A DNA stretch of 64,000 nt from Thiotrichales bacterium. GTDB taxonomy: Bacteria > Pseudomonadota > Gammaproteobacteria > Beggiatoales > Beggiatoaceae. A program made the translations under genes and the position numbers. Shown here piece after piece: positions 45,412-54,396 of this stretch. The stretch spans positions 22,522-86,521 of the forward strand of contig JADGEH010000006.1 in assembly GCA_016744475.1 (NCBI GenBank), in the 5' to 3' direction. The notes beneath the pieces were generated by a model. It saw only the letters and a program-made list of their open reading frames with translations, was not told the DNA's origin and searched no databases. Position 1 is the first letter of the stretch, and each line of letters begins with the position of its first letter.

Positions 45412-47298
45412 ATGTTTTGGGCTGACAAGCTAATAGGTAAACTGGATAAAGATCAACTACATATCATTAATGATTCTAAAACACCGTCAGGTCGTGCCCA
45501 TGTCGGGGCTTTGCGCGGCGTGTTAATTCATGACGTGATGTTTAGAGTCTTAAAAGAACAAGGTTTTAATGTCCGTTACACCTTTGGCGTTGATGATTAT
45601 GATCCTTTAGATGAATTGCCTTATGGGAAAGATGAACATTTTCGACAATATTTAGGCATGCCTTTATGTAATGTGCCCCCTCCTCCAGGTTCTGATGCTT
45701 CTGACATGTCGGACTATTACATTACTGAGTTCTTTAATGTCTTTAAATACTTAGGGGTCAATGCAGAGACTTATCGTTTACGCGATATATACCGTTCAGG
45801 CGAATTTGATGAACCCATCGACATTATTTTAAGCAATGCCGACACTGTTCGAGAGGTTTATAAGAAAATCAGTGGTTCTGAACGCGCAGATACTTGGTAT
45901 CCCTTTCAAGTCGTGTGTGAAAACTGTGGTCGTATAGGCACTACCGAAGTGACGGGTTATGACGGCAAAGAAGTTACCTATACCTGTCATCCGAATATGG
46001 TCAAATGGGCGGAAGGTTGTGGCCATCAAGGCAAAATGTCGCCTTTTTCAGGCAATGGAAAACTCCCTTGGAAAGTAGAATGGGTGGCTAAATGGGCCAC
46101 TCGCGGGATTACCGTAGAAGGTGCGGGGAAAGATCATACGACTAAAGGCGGTTCCAGAGATGTGGCCTCTAATTGTTTAAAACGCATTTTTAACAAAAAA
46201 GCGCCGTTAAATATTCCTTATGAATTCTTTTTAGTCGAAGGGGCTAAAATGAGTTCTTCTCGCGGCATCGGGGTGTCGGCGGGAGAAATGGCAGAGTTTT
46301 TACCGCCTGAGATTTTGCGTTTTTTACTGTTACGTCCTCAACCCAATCGTCCGATTAATTTCTCACCCGATGAACAATCGACCATTAAACTATTTAATGA
46401 TTATGATCGCTATCGCACGCAATTTTTTAGCGGAAGACCCGTTTCTGGCGATATAAAAGAAGTCTATCAGCTATCCGAAATCAACCCTGAACACGATTAT
46501 TATGTGCCCAATCTGCAACTATTGCAGGCATTGGTACAAATGCCACACATTAATATCGTGGATGAAATTCGTAAACGTAAAGAGGGTGAATTAACGGATA
46601 TTGAATTATCCCATCTTAATCGACGCATAGAGTCTATTAAATATTGGTTAGAACACTATGCGACAGACAACGAGCGCTTGCAATTACAAGACACGTTACC
46701 CGCAGAAGCCAGCAGTTTGTCTGCCACTCAATGTGCTTTTCTGCATCTTTTAGCAGAACAACTCCCCACGGATCATTGGCACGCTGATGTTTTACAATCA
46801 GCCACTTTTACCGCAGCTAGACTGACACCGATTAAACAATCCGATGCTTTTCAGGCGATTTATAAGGTTTTATTTGGAAGAGATGCAGGCCCAAAAGCCG
46901 GCAATTTATTTGAATTTATGGAACCCGCTTTTCTACAACAGCGATTTACTGAAGTGTCATATACGCAAGCGACTTTCTGGCTTGAAAGCAGTATTGATGA
47001 TGCGGCATTAAAAGCCTTTTTAGAAAAACATCAAGAAAATCTGGCTACTGTATCCGCTCAATTTCAATGCTGTATCCCAGAGACTTCATCCGCAGAAGCC
47101 AATCATGGCGTGGCTACTATTGAATTTCAATTCCAATTGACGGATCAAAAACGTCATATGCAACGTTTATTATTGGAATCTTTTGATAGTCATGCGGTCA
47201 ATATTGCAGACACCACTGAGCGTTTAAAAGCCGAAGCCACGGCTTATGTACAAAACTTAGACAGTTCATTGAATATCCCCATCGCTTTAACGCTATAA
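45412..47298 (+). CDS. lysS: Class I lysyl-tRNA synthetase
   Basis: 628 residues. Attaches lysine to tRNA-Lys, in the class I (archaeal-type) form unrelated to the class II LysRS of most bacteria. Rossmann-fold signatures: PSGRAHVG at 25-32 (HIGH equivalent) and AKMSSSRG with Lys279-Ser283 (KMSKS equivalent). Other conserved parts: FGVDDYDPLDELP, GAGKDHTTKGGSRD, CENCGRIGTTEV with a later Cys-His pair (zinc-like). It is longer than the usual 510-550 residues, with extra helical sequence at the C-terminus (about 540-628). ATG 45412 follows AAGGGATAACGA. Confidence 0.93.
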   Translation: MFWADKLIGKLDKDQLHIINDSKTPSGRAHVGALRGVLIHDVMFRVLKEQGFNVRYTFGVDDYDPLDELPYGKDEHFRQYLGMPLCNVPPPPGSDASDMSDYYITEFFNVFKYLGVNAETYRLRDIYRSGEFDEPIDIILSNADTVREVYKKISGSERADTWYPFQVVCENCGRIGTTEVTGYDGKEVTYTCHPNMVKWAEGCGHQGKMSPFSGNGKLPWKVEWVAKWATRGITVEGAGKDHTTKGGSRDVASNCLKRIFNKKAPLNIPYEFFLVEGAKMSSSRGIGVSAGEMAEFLPPEILRFLLLRPQPNRPINFSPDEQSTIKLFNDYDRYRTQFFSGRPVSGDIKEVYQLSEINPEHDYYVPNLQLLQALVQMPHINIVDEIRKRKEGELTDIELSHLNRRIESIKYWLEHYATDNERLQLQDTLPAEASSLSATQCAFLHLLAEQLPTDHWHADVLQSATFTAARLTPIKQSDAFQAIYKVLFGRDAGPKAGNLFEFMEPAFLQQRFTEVSYTQATFWLESSIDDAALKAFLEKHQENLATVSAQFQCCIPETSSAEANHGVATIEFQFQLTDQKRHMQRLLLESFDSHAVNIADTTERLKAEATAYVQNLDSSLNIPIALTL

Positions 47299-47322
47299 AA
47301 TAGATTGATCCGTTTGTGAGAA

Positions 47323-47347
47323 ATAACACCACTTAAAGTGATGTTAT
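47323..47347. terminator. Hairpin after lysS, variant of a recurrent hairpin
   Basis: ATAACACCACTT / AAGTGATGTTAT with TTC after it, 25 bp beyond the lysS stop. It is a variant of the repeat at 16069 and 48926. T tract short. Confidence 0.5.
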
Positions 47348-47350
47348 TTC

Positions 47351-47511
47351 TAGGCTCTGTTGACATTTTGGGCTGGCTGGATTTTTAGCACCATTTTTGA
47401 GCTGACAAGGCATTTTTTTCGTAGCAATGCACTTCATTGGTAGAAAAAATAACGCCGTCAGCACGAAAAGGGGGCAAAAAGCCGTCAGCATCCAAACGTC
47501 AGCAGAGCCTA
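47351..47511. repeat. Family D inverted-repeat element, copy 2
   Basis: TAGGCTCTGTTGACATTTTGG to CCAAACGTCAGCAGAGCCTA. Interior GGATTTTTAGCACCATTTTT is related to copy 1. About 160 bp, between lysS and rluC. Confidence 0.8.
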
Positions 47512-47516
47512 AACCT

Positions 47517-48476
47517 TTACTTCTTCTGTCCTCTTAAACGCTCTAATACTGTTTGCAATGCCGGTGGCAAAGGTGCATGAAACTGTAACGGAGGAGCTTG
47601 ATCAATGGATGGAATGCGCAAACTTTCAGCGTGTAAAAACAAACGTTTCAAACCAATATCCCGCATTTGTCGATTGAACTCATCATGGCCATATTTATTG
47701 TCTCCGGCAATAGGATGTCCAGTGTGTGAAGCATGTACGCGAATTTGATGAGTGCGTCCCGTATCGAGTTTGACTTGCACCAAAGCAGCTTGAGCAAACT
47801 GTTGTTTTTTCTGAAAATGACTCAGTGCAGATTTACCACTGGTATCCACACGGACAATCCGCTCACCGGATTTTAGCGTGTTTTTGCGCAACGGCAGGTT
47901 GATGTGGGCTAAACGCGACTCCCAGTCACCTTGAATTAAAGCCTGATAATATTTGCCCACTTGATTGTCACGTAATAATTGATGCAATTGTCTAAGCATC
48001 GCGGGCTTTTTGGCAATGAGCAAGCAGCCTGATGTGTCACGATCTAAGCGGTGAACTAATTCCAAATATGGCGCTTTTGGATACAAGGCGCGTAAACCTT
48101 CTATCACACCAAAATGAATACCACTGCCGCCATGCACCGCCCATCCTGCGGGTTTATTTAACACTAACAATTGCTTATCTTCATGAATGATAGCCTCAGT
48201 TAATTGTTGCAGGCTTGACTGATGAATGCTTCCACTGAATGATTCTTTTTGCTCCAATTGAATCGGTGGAATGCGCACAAGGTCTCCGGCTTGTAATTTA
48301 TAAACAGGCTTGACACGCCCTTTGTTTACTCTCACTTCTCCTTTGCGCAGAATTCGATAAATATGACTTTTAGGCACCCCTTTAAGTTGTTTTAGCAAGA
48401 AATTATCAATGCGTTGTTCCGCTTGTAAGGGGGTAATTTCCAGGTAAGAAACCTGGTTAAAAACAGGTTGAGGCAT
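47517..48476 (-). CDS. rluC: 23S rRNA pseudouridine synthase RluC
   Basis: 319 residues. RluA-family enzyme that makes pseudouridines 955, 2504 and 2580 in 23S rRNA. An N-terminal S4 domain (RIDNFLLKQLKGVPKSHIYR) precedes the catalytic domain with the nucleophile Asp in HRLDRDTSG and RTHQIRVHASHTGHPIAGD. ATG 48476 is preferred over one 57 bases upstream. It faces rne across a 1.2-kb gap, the conserved gammaproteobacterial rluC/rne order. Confidence 0.93.
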   Translation of the reverse strand: MPQPVFNQVSYLEITPLQAEQRIDNFLLKQLKGVPKSHIYRILRKGEVRVNKGRVKPVYKLQAGDLVRIPPIQLEQKESFSGSIHQSSLQQLTEAIIHEDKQLLVLNKPAGWAVHGGSGIHFGVIEGLRALYPKAPYLELVHRLDRDTSGCLLIAKKPAMLRQLHQLLRDNQVGKYYQALIQGDWESRLAHINLPLRKNTLKSGERIVRVDTSGKSALSHFQKKQQFAQAALVQVKLDTGRTHQIRVHASHTGHPIAGDNKYGHDEFNRQMRDIGLKRLFLHAESLRIPSIDQAPPLQFHAPLPPALQTVLERLRGQKK

Positions 48477-48925
48477 AAGTGGTGTCTTTATCTTTGAAGT
48501 TGACCCAATCAATAGTATAACAATTTGCCGCACTGCCCTAACACTGTTATATTAGGCTGACTTGAAAAAGTAAGGGTTTTGAGAAGAAATAAAAGTCCAT
48601 AACCTGTTGAGTAAAAGAGCGGCTTAAAGGTTGTTCTTCATCTTGCTCCGGTATGTTGCGTTTTTTCTCCCCTTTATTAAGCGTTGCCATGCGCAGCCAA
48701 ACGCGCATTATGAATGCATTTCATTTTTTTGATACACATAGAAATGATGGCAAGCTTAATTTTGCAGCAGTACAAGCTAACAGGCTGAAATAAAGCACTT
48801 GAGCGTGCGATCAATTGAAATATCTGCTGAACAGACTTTTTGGTGTGGGGTGTACTTTCATTGTCTGCCCTACTGACCAATGATTCCTAACAACTATAGC
48901 AAACTACATTAGTGGTTGATGCGGG

Positions 48926-48950
48926 ATAACACCGCTTTAAGCGGTGTTAT
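48926..48950. repeat. Recurrent hairpin, second identical copy
   Basis: The 25-mer of 16069-16093 (stem ATAACACCGCTT / AAGCGGTGTTAT) occurs here without an adjacent gene end, directly after a family A end. Confidence 0.7.
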
Positions 48951-48975
48951 TTCTAACACACTGTCTGCTTAATAG

Positions 48976-49027
48976 AAGTCGTAACGAGGTTAAGCAAGCC
49001 CATCGCAGCTTGACCGCAGTCGATTTA
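48976..49027. repeat. Short inverted-repeat element, copy 2
   Basis: GTCGTAACGAGGTTAAGC and CAGCTTGACCGCAGTCGATT are shared with the ends of the element at 26062-26182. The interior is only about 12 bases here. Confidence 0.5.
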
Positions 49028-49646
49028 TATTGGCTAAACAGGTGTCCAAATTCTACCCACCCGATGAATTTTTTATAGTAGGGATGAAGCGCTATATCAC
49101 CCATAGAAAAGCGGTTATCGATGCGGGTGGCCCGCGTAAAAAATGCGGCCTGCAAAGTATCCCTTTATCGACTGGTGTTATAGATTGAAAGACTTTTAAT
49201 GCCTTTCATTGTTTCTGAAGTTGTGTAGTCCTTTCATGTTCAAATTCATTTATCTAGGTGAGTTTGCCTTCCAATGCTCAATCCTTTATTTCCCAGAGGC
49301 TTGTTTCTGCTTTTAGACTGGGATGACGGACAGTGGTATAGCGAAAAAGCACGAATAGTCAAATCATTTCGTGAACATCTGTATGGGTTTTAATGCCTTG
49401 CAGAACTTTATATAGAACAGATTGATGTCATGCAGCCACTCAATTTTGCGGACTGATATAGATAAGGATGGCTAGAACGCCCACCTGTCTAAATGGTCAT
49501 ACTTTATTTTTCTTGCGTTTCTCAATGTTCACTCTATTAAAGTCATAAGATGATTCCAATTTTCCACTGTCTTTGTCTCTCATTGTGATACCCGTATAAC
49601 CAAAAAGGTTTACTGGACAATGTAAAGTACAAGGATTTGAGACCTT

Positions 49647-51773
49647 ATGAAAAGAATCTTAATTAATGCAACACAACCCGAAGAACTTCGGGTCGCAATG
49701 GTAGATGGGCAACGTTTGTACAATTTTGATATTGAAACACGTACTAAACGTCAAACAAAATCAAATATCTATAAAGGCGTGATTACCCGTATTGAACCCA
49801 GTTTGGAGGCTGCGTTTATTGATTATGGGGCTGAACGTCATGGTTTTTTGCCAATGAAGGATATTGCTAAAACCAGTTATTACATCGACGAGACTCAAGA
49901 GACATCAGACAATAACGCGCAACAAGACGCGGCGGCACAAAGCCCAGAAGCACCCGTAGAAGCTGCGGCTGTAGGACACACTAATACTGAGACAGATGCC
50001 GTAGAGAAAAAGAAAAGCGGACGACCTCAGATTAAAGAAGTATTGCGTGAACGTCAGGAAATTATTGTTCAGGTCGATAAAGAAGAGCGGGGCAATAAAG
50101 GTGCGGCATTAACCACTTATGTCAGCTTAGCGGGACGTTATTTAGTATTAATGCCAAATAACCCTCGTGCAGGAGGGGTCTCTCGGCGCATTGAAGGGGA
50201 TGAGCGCTCAGAAGCACGAGAAGCCATGAGCAGCTTGAATATTCCTGAAGGCATGGGGGTGATTTTACGTACCGCAGGGGTGGGTAAATCCTCTGAGGAA
50301 TTATCCTGGGATTTAGATTACCTATTACGCTTATGGGATGCGATCAATGTATCCGCCAATGAGCGCATGGGTTCCTTCTTAATCCATCAAGAAAGCAATG
50401 TCATTATTCGCGCTATTCGTGATTATTTGCGTGATGATATTAATGAAATCCTCATTGATGATGAAAGCGTATATCAAGAAGCGATTGATTTTATGCAGCA
50501 TGTGATGCCGCATTTTCTCAATCGCGTGAAGCTATACCAAGATAAAGTTCCGCTGTTTACTCGTTATCAGATCGAAAGCCAGATTGAATCCGCCTTCCAA
50601 CGCGAAGTCCAATTGCCTTCTGGTGGTTCAATCGTCATTGATCACACGGAAGCTTTATTGTCGGTTGATATTAACTCTGCGCGTTCCACCAAAGGTGGCG
50701 ATATTGAAGAAACCGCTTTAGGCACCAACATGGAGGCCGCCGAAGAAATTGCCCGGCAATTGCGCTTGCGTGATTTAGGCGGTCTGATTGTGATTGACTT
50801 TATCGACATGCTCAGTCATCGCCATCAACGTGAAGTCGAAGCGCATATTAAAGAAGCTTTAAAGATGGATCGTGCGCGGGTACAAGTAGGACGCATTTCT
50901 CGCTTTGGCTTATTAGAAATGTCACGTCAACGTTTGCGGCCTTCTCTCGGCGAATCCAGTCATATTCAATGTCCACGTTGTGAAGGACATGGTGCTATTC
51001 GTAGCGTTGAATCTTTGGCTTTATCCATTTTACGTTTGATGGAAGAAGAAGCCATGAAAGGTAAAACCACCAAAGTCATGGCTCAGGTACCAGTGGATGT
51101 AGGTACCTATTTATTAAATGAAAAGCGCCAAGCGATTTTTGACATTGAAGCACGGCAAAGTATTTCCGTAGTGTTGATTCCTAATCCGCATTTGGATACG
51201 CCACAATACGAATTACAGCGTATTCGCCAAGATGATCGCCCCGATTACAAACCCAGTTATGAAAAAGTGGAACAACCTACAGTTGACGTTGAAAAATACG
51301 CCAAAGAGGTCTTGCCTAAACTTGAAGAACCGGCTGTCAAAGGAATTGTTCCAACGGCACCGGTAATGACCAGTGAAAGTTTTGCGGGATTGAAAAGTTT
51401 GTGGGCTGCTTTCTTCAGTCTTTTCCAATCAAAAAAGACCATCACTAAGGCACCCACAAAACAACATCATTCCCCTAAACGGCCTTATAAAAACCAGCGG
51501 CCTAAAAATAATAACCGCAATAATTATAAGAACCGTCCTAAACCCACGGTAGAAGCCCCCCCTGTTGAAACTCCAGAAGCATCCACACCTCCTACGGTGA
51601 ATAATGAAGCAGAGCAAACATCTGCCACTCCTCATCACCAAACCAGTAATAGCAATAACAACAACAATGGGCGCCGTAATCGTCGCGGAGGACGGCGTAA
51701 ATCACGTACAAGAGAAACCACCACCCCTTCTGATAATAACGACAATGATTCAGATTTAAAGGAAGCAGGTTAA
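49647..51773 (+). CDS. rne: Ribonuclease E
   Basis: 708 residues. Endonuclease of mRNA decay and rRNA/tRNA processing. S1 domain (about 38-165), split by an acidic/Ala-rich insertion of some 45 residues (from [19 protein letters not shown] to [10 protein letters not shown]) where E. coli has a short loop. Then [20 protein letters not shown], the catalytic DNase I-like part ([15 protein letters not shown] and IVIDFIDM), and the zinc link CPRCEGHG (Cys442, Cys445). The C-terminal 130 residues are disordered and rich in Asn, Pro, Arg ([31 protein letters not shown]), likely RNA- or degradosome-binding. It is shorter than E. coli RNase E (1,061) but longer than RNase G. Confidence 0.94.
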   Translation: MKRILINATQPEELRVAMVDGQRLYNFDIETRTKRQTKSNIYKGVITRIEPSLEAAFIDYGAERHGFLPMKDIAKTSYYIDETQETSDNNAQQDAAAQSPEAPVEAAAVGHTNTETDAVEKKKSGRPQIKEVLRERQEIIVQVDKEERGNKGAALTTYVSLAGRYLVLMPNNPRAGGVSRRIEGDERSEAREAMSSLNIPEGMGVILRTAGVGKSSEELSWDLDYLLRLWDAINVSANERMGSFLIHQESNVIIRAIRDYLRDDINEILIDDESVYQEAIDFMQHVMPHFLNRVKLYQDKVPLFTRYQIESQIESAFQREVQLPSGGSIVIDHTEALLSVDINSARSTKGGDIEETALGTNMEAAEEIARQLRLRDLGGLIVIDFIDMLSHRHQREVEAHIKEALKMDRARVQVGRISRFGLLEMSRQRLRPSLGESSHIQCPRCEGHGAIRSVESLALSILRLMEEEAMKGKTTKVMAQVPVDVGTYLLNEKRQAIFDIEARQSISVVLIPNPHLDTPQYELQRIRQDDRPDYKPSYEKVEQPTVDVEKYAKEVLPKLEEPAVKGIVPTAPVMTSESFAGLKSLWAAFFSLFQSKKTITKAPTKQHHSPKRPYKNQRPKNNNRNNYKNRPKPTVEAPPVETPEASTPPTVNNEAEQTSATPHHQTSNSNNNNNGRRNRRGGRRKSRTRETTTPSDNNDNDSDLKEAG

Positions 51774-51784
51774 GGAGAAGAGTC

Positions 51785-52255
51785 ATGACGTGGAGCATGG
51801 GTATTGCGGTGATATTACATAGTTTATCGGCGATGATCTGGGTCGGCGGGATGTTTTTTGCCTATCAGGTATTACGCCCTGTCATCGCTCAACAACTTGA
51901 ACCACCGGCACGATTGACAGTCTGGCGGCAAGTATTTAGACAGTTCTTTTGGTGGGTGTGGCCTTCCCTGGCGGTTCTTTGGGTATCGGGGGCTTGGATG
52001 ATTTATGCAAAAGGCGGCTTTGCTCAAGTCGGTTGGCATGTTCATGCAATGTTATCGGTAGGCTTATTGATGACCCTAGTATTTATTTACCTGCAACTGA
52101 TTCCTTACAAGCAACTGATTCAGGCTGTGGATAATCAGCATTGGTCAGATGGAGGAAAAGCCTTAGCACGCATTCGTACATTGGTGGCAACGAACTTAAT
52201 CCTAGGTTTAATCACCATCAGTATAGGGGCGGGTGGTCAGTATATGATTTTTTAA
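51785..52255 (+). CDS. CopD-family-like integral membrane protein
   Basis: 156 residues with four membrane helices (about 5-25, 50-70, 82-102 and 130-150). The pattern HSLSAMIWVGGMFFAYQVLRP, then WVWPSLAVLWVSGAWMIY and WHVHAMLSVGLLMTL, is like CopD/DUF-type heme or copper-related membrane proteins. The histidines (HSL, WHVHAM) could bind heme (inference). It follows rne by 11 bp (AAGGAGAAGAGTC ahead of the ATG). Confidence 0.78.
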   Translation: MTWSMGIAVILHSLSAMIWVGGMFFAYQVLRPVIAQQLEPPARLTVWRQVFRQFFWWVWPSLAVLWVSGAWMIYAKGGFAQVGWHVHAMLSVGLLMTLVFIYLQLIPYKQLIQAVDNQHWSDGGKALARIRTLVATNLILGLITISIGAGGQYMIF

Positions 52256-52276
52256 TGCTCTACTTTAGTGAAGATT

Positions 52277-52323
52277 AAAACCACAGTATATGACTTGAAT
52301 AAAGTTGTTACTGTGGTTTTTTT
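52277..52323 (+). terminator. Rho-independent terminator
   Basis: AAAACCACAGTA / TACTGTGGTTTT stem with a long loop, followed by TTTTTTA, 21 bp after the stop of the CopD-like gene. It should end the rne-copD-like transcript. Confidence 0.8.
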
Positions 52324-52586
52324 AATTTCAACTATGGAATTCTATTTTCATTATGTTATTATGCTCCCAGTTGTTCATTATGAATCACCTACTGATGCTA
52401 AGTAGTCGCTTATTTTTTACAGATGTGATGTTTAATTTCATCGTAAAAAAGTCTCTACTTAATGCTTAAGTTTCAGCAATACATGTGAAAAGTCTGTGTT
52501 TCTTAGCGTGTATAGCATCGACCTCCGTGATTTATATTTTTTGTTAGTCAATCATCTCAAATCCGAAATTTGAAGGAGATAATAAG

Positions 52587-52946
52587 ATGGCATCTGCGTC
52601 CGACATGATAAAAGAAATGTCACTAGAAGAATTAGTGGCCTTACAAAAAGAAGTCTCTCAACTGATCACCCAGAAACAAGCTGATCAAAAGCATAAACTG
52701 GCTGAACAGTTCAAAGAACTGGCGGAAAAATCTGGTCTGGAACTCGGTGGTATTACCTGGACTGAAGAAGAAGGTGAAAAAGCGCCTAAAAAATCAGAGC
52801 GTAAAAAGAAAAAATATCATCCTAAATACCGCAACCCTGAAAATCCAGAGCAAACCTGGACTGGTTTAGGCATGAAACCTCGTTGGGTTCGTGCTTTACT
52901 GGAACAAGGTAAAACGATGGACGATTTATTGATTAATAAAGACTAA
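52587..52946 (+). CDS. H-NS-like nucleoid-associated protein
   Basis: 119 residues. The N-terminal half is a coiled-coil oligomerisation segment (LEELVALQKEVSQLITQKQA). A lysine-rich linker (KAPKKSERKKKKYHPKYRNP) leads to the C-terminal H-NS histone domain: YRNPENPEQTWTGLGMKPRW, VRALLEQGKTMDDLL. The DNA-binding loop TWTGLGMKPRW fits the consensus T-W-[ST]-G-[RQK]-G-[RKH] in outline, with Leu-Gly-Met at the tip where Arg-Gly-Arg or Lys-Gly-Arg is common. Such proteins silence AT-rich foreign DNA. AAGGAGATAATAAG precedes the ATG. Monocistronic. Confidence 0.92.
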   Translation: MASASDMIKEMSLEELVALQKEVSQLITQKQADQKHKLAEQFKELAEKSGLELGGITWTEEEGEKAPKKSERKKKKYHPKYRNPENPEQTWTGLGMKPRWVRALLEQGKTMDDLLINKD

Positions 52947-53107
52947 TTGACCTTACACTCATACTGGGCAGTGAACGAAAGGATTAGACTATTCTCGCGT
53001 CTCACGCTGAGTAAAGCCCAGTATGAAGCAATGGTGGTTTTTCAGGGTTTGAGTCTGTTTTTAAGCGCTGAATCGAGCTTTTGCGTAATGTCAGAGAGTT
53101 GATCAAT

Positions 53108-53158
53108 AAGCACAAAAAAACCGCCGGGTGTATATCACCCGGCGGTTTTTTTGTGCTT
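53108..53158. terminator. Strong bidirectional rho-independent terminator
   Basis: CCGCCGGGTG / CACCCGGCGG stem around a TATAT loop, flanked by A and T tracts on either side (AAAAAAACCGCC, GGCGGTTTTTTT). It lies after the H-NS-like gene and before the convergent DUF302 gene. Confidence 0.9.
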
Positions 53159-53352
53159 GTATGTTTTTACATTGCAGGCCATTTAAAGGCTTCTAAATAC
53201 CCCATCACAGCCACTACCAGCTTGACGCTATAGCGATGCCTCTCCTTCCTGTCATACTCGCCTAACGTATCGTAAAGGCATCATGTTCTGCGAGGGGATA
53301 ATAGCGCCCAAATGCTATTATCCCTTAAAGCTCTACTGCTCGATACATCGTT

Positions 53353-53895
53353 TCATAATTCGCCAGAGACACCCGCCTCAATAATAGCTTCCATATCATC
53401 ACGTACTTTAGTCGCTAATTTTTCTAAATCAGGGGGTAAATTAATGGCGGTAATAAAAATATTCAAATTCATGGTGACTAGCCAGAATTTGCCCTTAGCG
53501 TCTTCAATGAGACCAATGCGGCAAGGCATATAAGCTAGAAAATTCACATCAAAATCCAACATCCTTTTAGCCACTGAAGCATCACAGAATTGAAAAATCT
53601 CAGTGCGGCGAATATTGTCCAATCCCAATGATTCATATTCTTTCCACAATGGCTGATGTGCCACAAATTTAATATTCAACATGTTGGCTTTTAACTTCAT
53701 GGACTCAATGGCTTCCTCAACGTTGATGCCTTCTTGAAGCGCTAGAGTAATGACGGTTTCTGACAAATTGATGAGTACTTCTCCCTCGTCTTCGACAATA
53801 CCTTTACCCTCGCTCATCTCGCCTGCAAGACAGTTAGTCAACAAAGAAAGAGATAAAGTGGCACTCACAAGAAAAGATGAAACGTAATTTATCAT
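53353..53895 (-). CDS. DUF302-domain exported protein
   Basis: 180 residues with a signal peptide (to about residue 24, NCLAGE). The mature part has the DUF302 layout: EIFQFCDASVAKRMLDFDVN, LAYMPCRIGLIEDAKGKFWL. Two Cys (QFC and MPC) are present. DUF302 proteins are small periplasmic or cytosolic folds of unknown role. Stands alone, convergent with the H-NS-like gene. Confidence 0.8.
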   Translation of the reverse strand: MINYVSSFLVSATLSLSLLTNCLAGEMSEGKGIVEDEGEVLINLSETVITLALQEGINVEEAIESMKLKANMLNIKFVAHQPLWKEYESLGLDNIRRTEIFQFCDASVAKRMLDFDVNFLAYMPCRIGLIEDAKGKFWLVTMNLNIFITAINLPPDLEKLATKVRDDMEAIIEAGVSGEL

Positions 53896-54396
53896 TGTAT
53901 AAACTCCCGATATAAGGTGGTTTTAATATCTGTAAAGATACATCTCTAGGCAGTAAAAACTTACGGGGTTCCGCGTCTGTTTAAGTGAAGTTTTGCGTTG
54001 TTTTAGAGCAACTTTGTAAAGACTTCAGCAGACAGAACCATCCTCCATGACCGTATGTTTTAACAGATGACGTGTCATATGTTAGCGGAAATTTTAGGGG
54101 GCATTCCGCTATCACACAAGCATTTTGACGGCTTTATTAACAAATTATGACGGATGGACTCAAGGCACCTGTGTTGACCGAGTTGACAGATGTCCATCAC
54201 GCAAAAGGCACACACCGCATGAAATAAAACGTTACATCCGTGATTTATCCTACTTCGCCTCATCAGCCTTTTCGTCATCGCCATCATACAAGTTTCGTTG
54301 GAAAACGCCTGATTCAATATTTATTCCATTTGCTATCTTCTTTTCCTTCTATCCCCTAATATTTGTACAAAAAACCACTCACCAGAGGATAAAAAG
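53896..54396. other. Gap upstream of glgP
   Basis: No gene. Contains the two divergent promoter regions of the DUF302 gene and glgP. AGAGGATAAAAAG sits just before the glgP start. No repeat family was recognised. Confidence 0.5.

Larger units (their letters stand above)
48477..49646. other. Long intergenic region between rluC and rne
   Basis: 1.17 kb without a believable gene. It holds a half family A end (TATAGCAAACTACATTAGTGG at 48895), the recurrent hairpin at 48926-48950 and the element at 48976-49027. The right part should carry the rne promoter and long 5' leader; RNase E leaders are known to mediate autoregulation, but no homology to such a leader is visible. Confidence 0.6.

Noticed and set aside
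48937..49155. 72-codon minus-strand frame before rne
   Set aside because: Spans a short repeat and a hairpin, without a start signal or recognisable domain.
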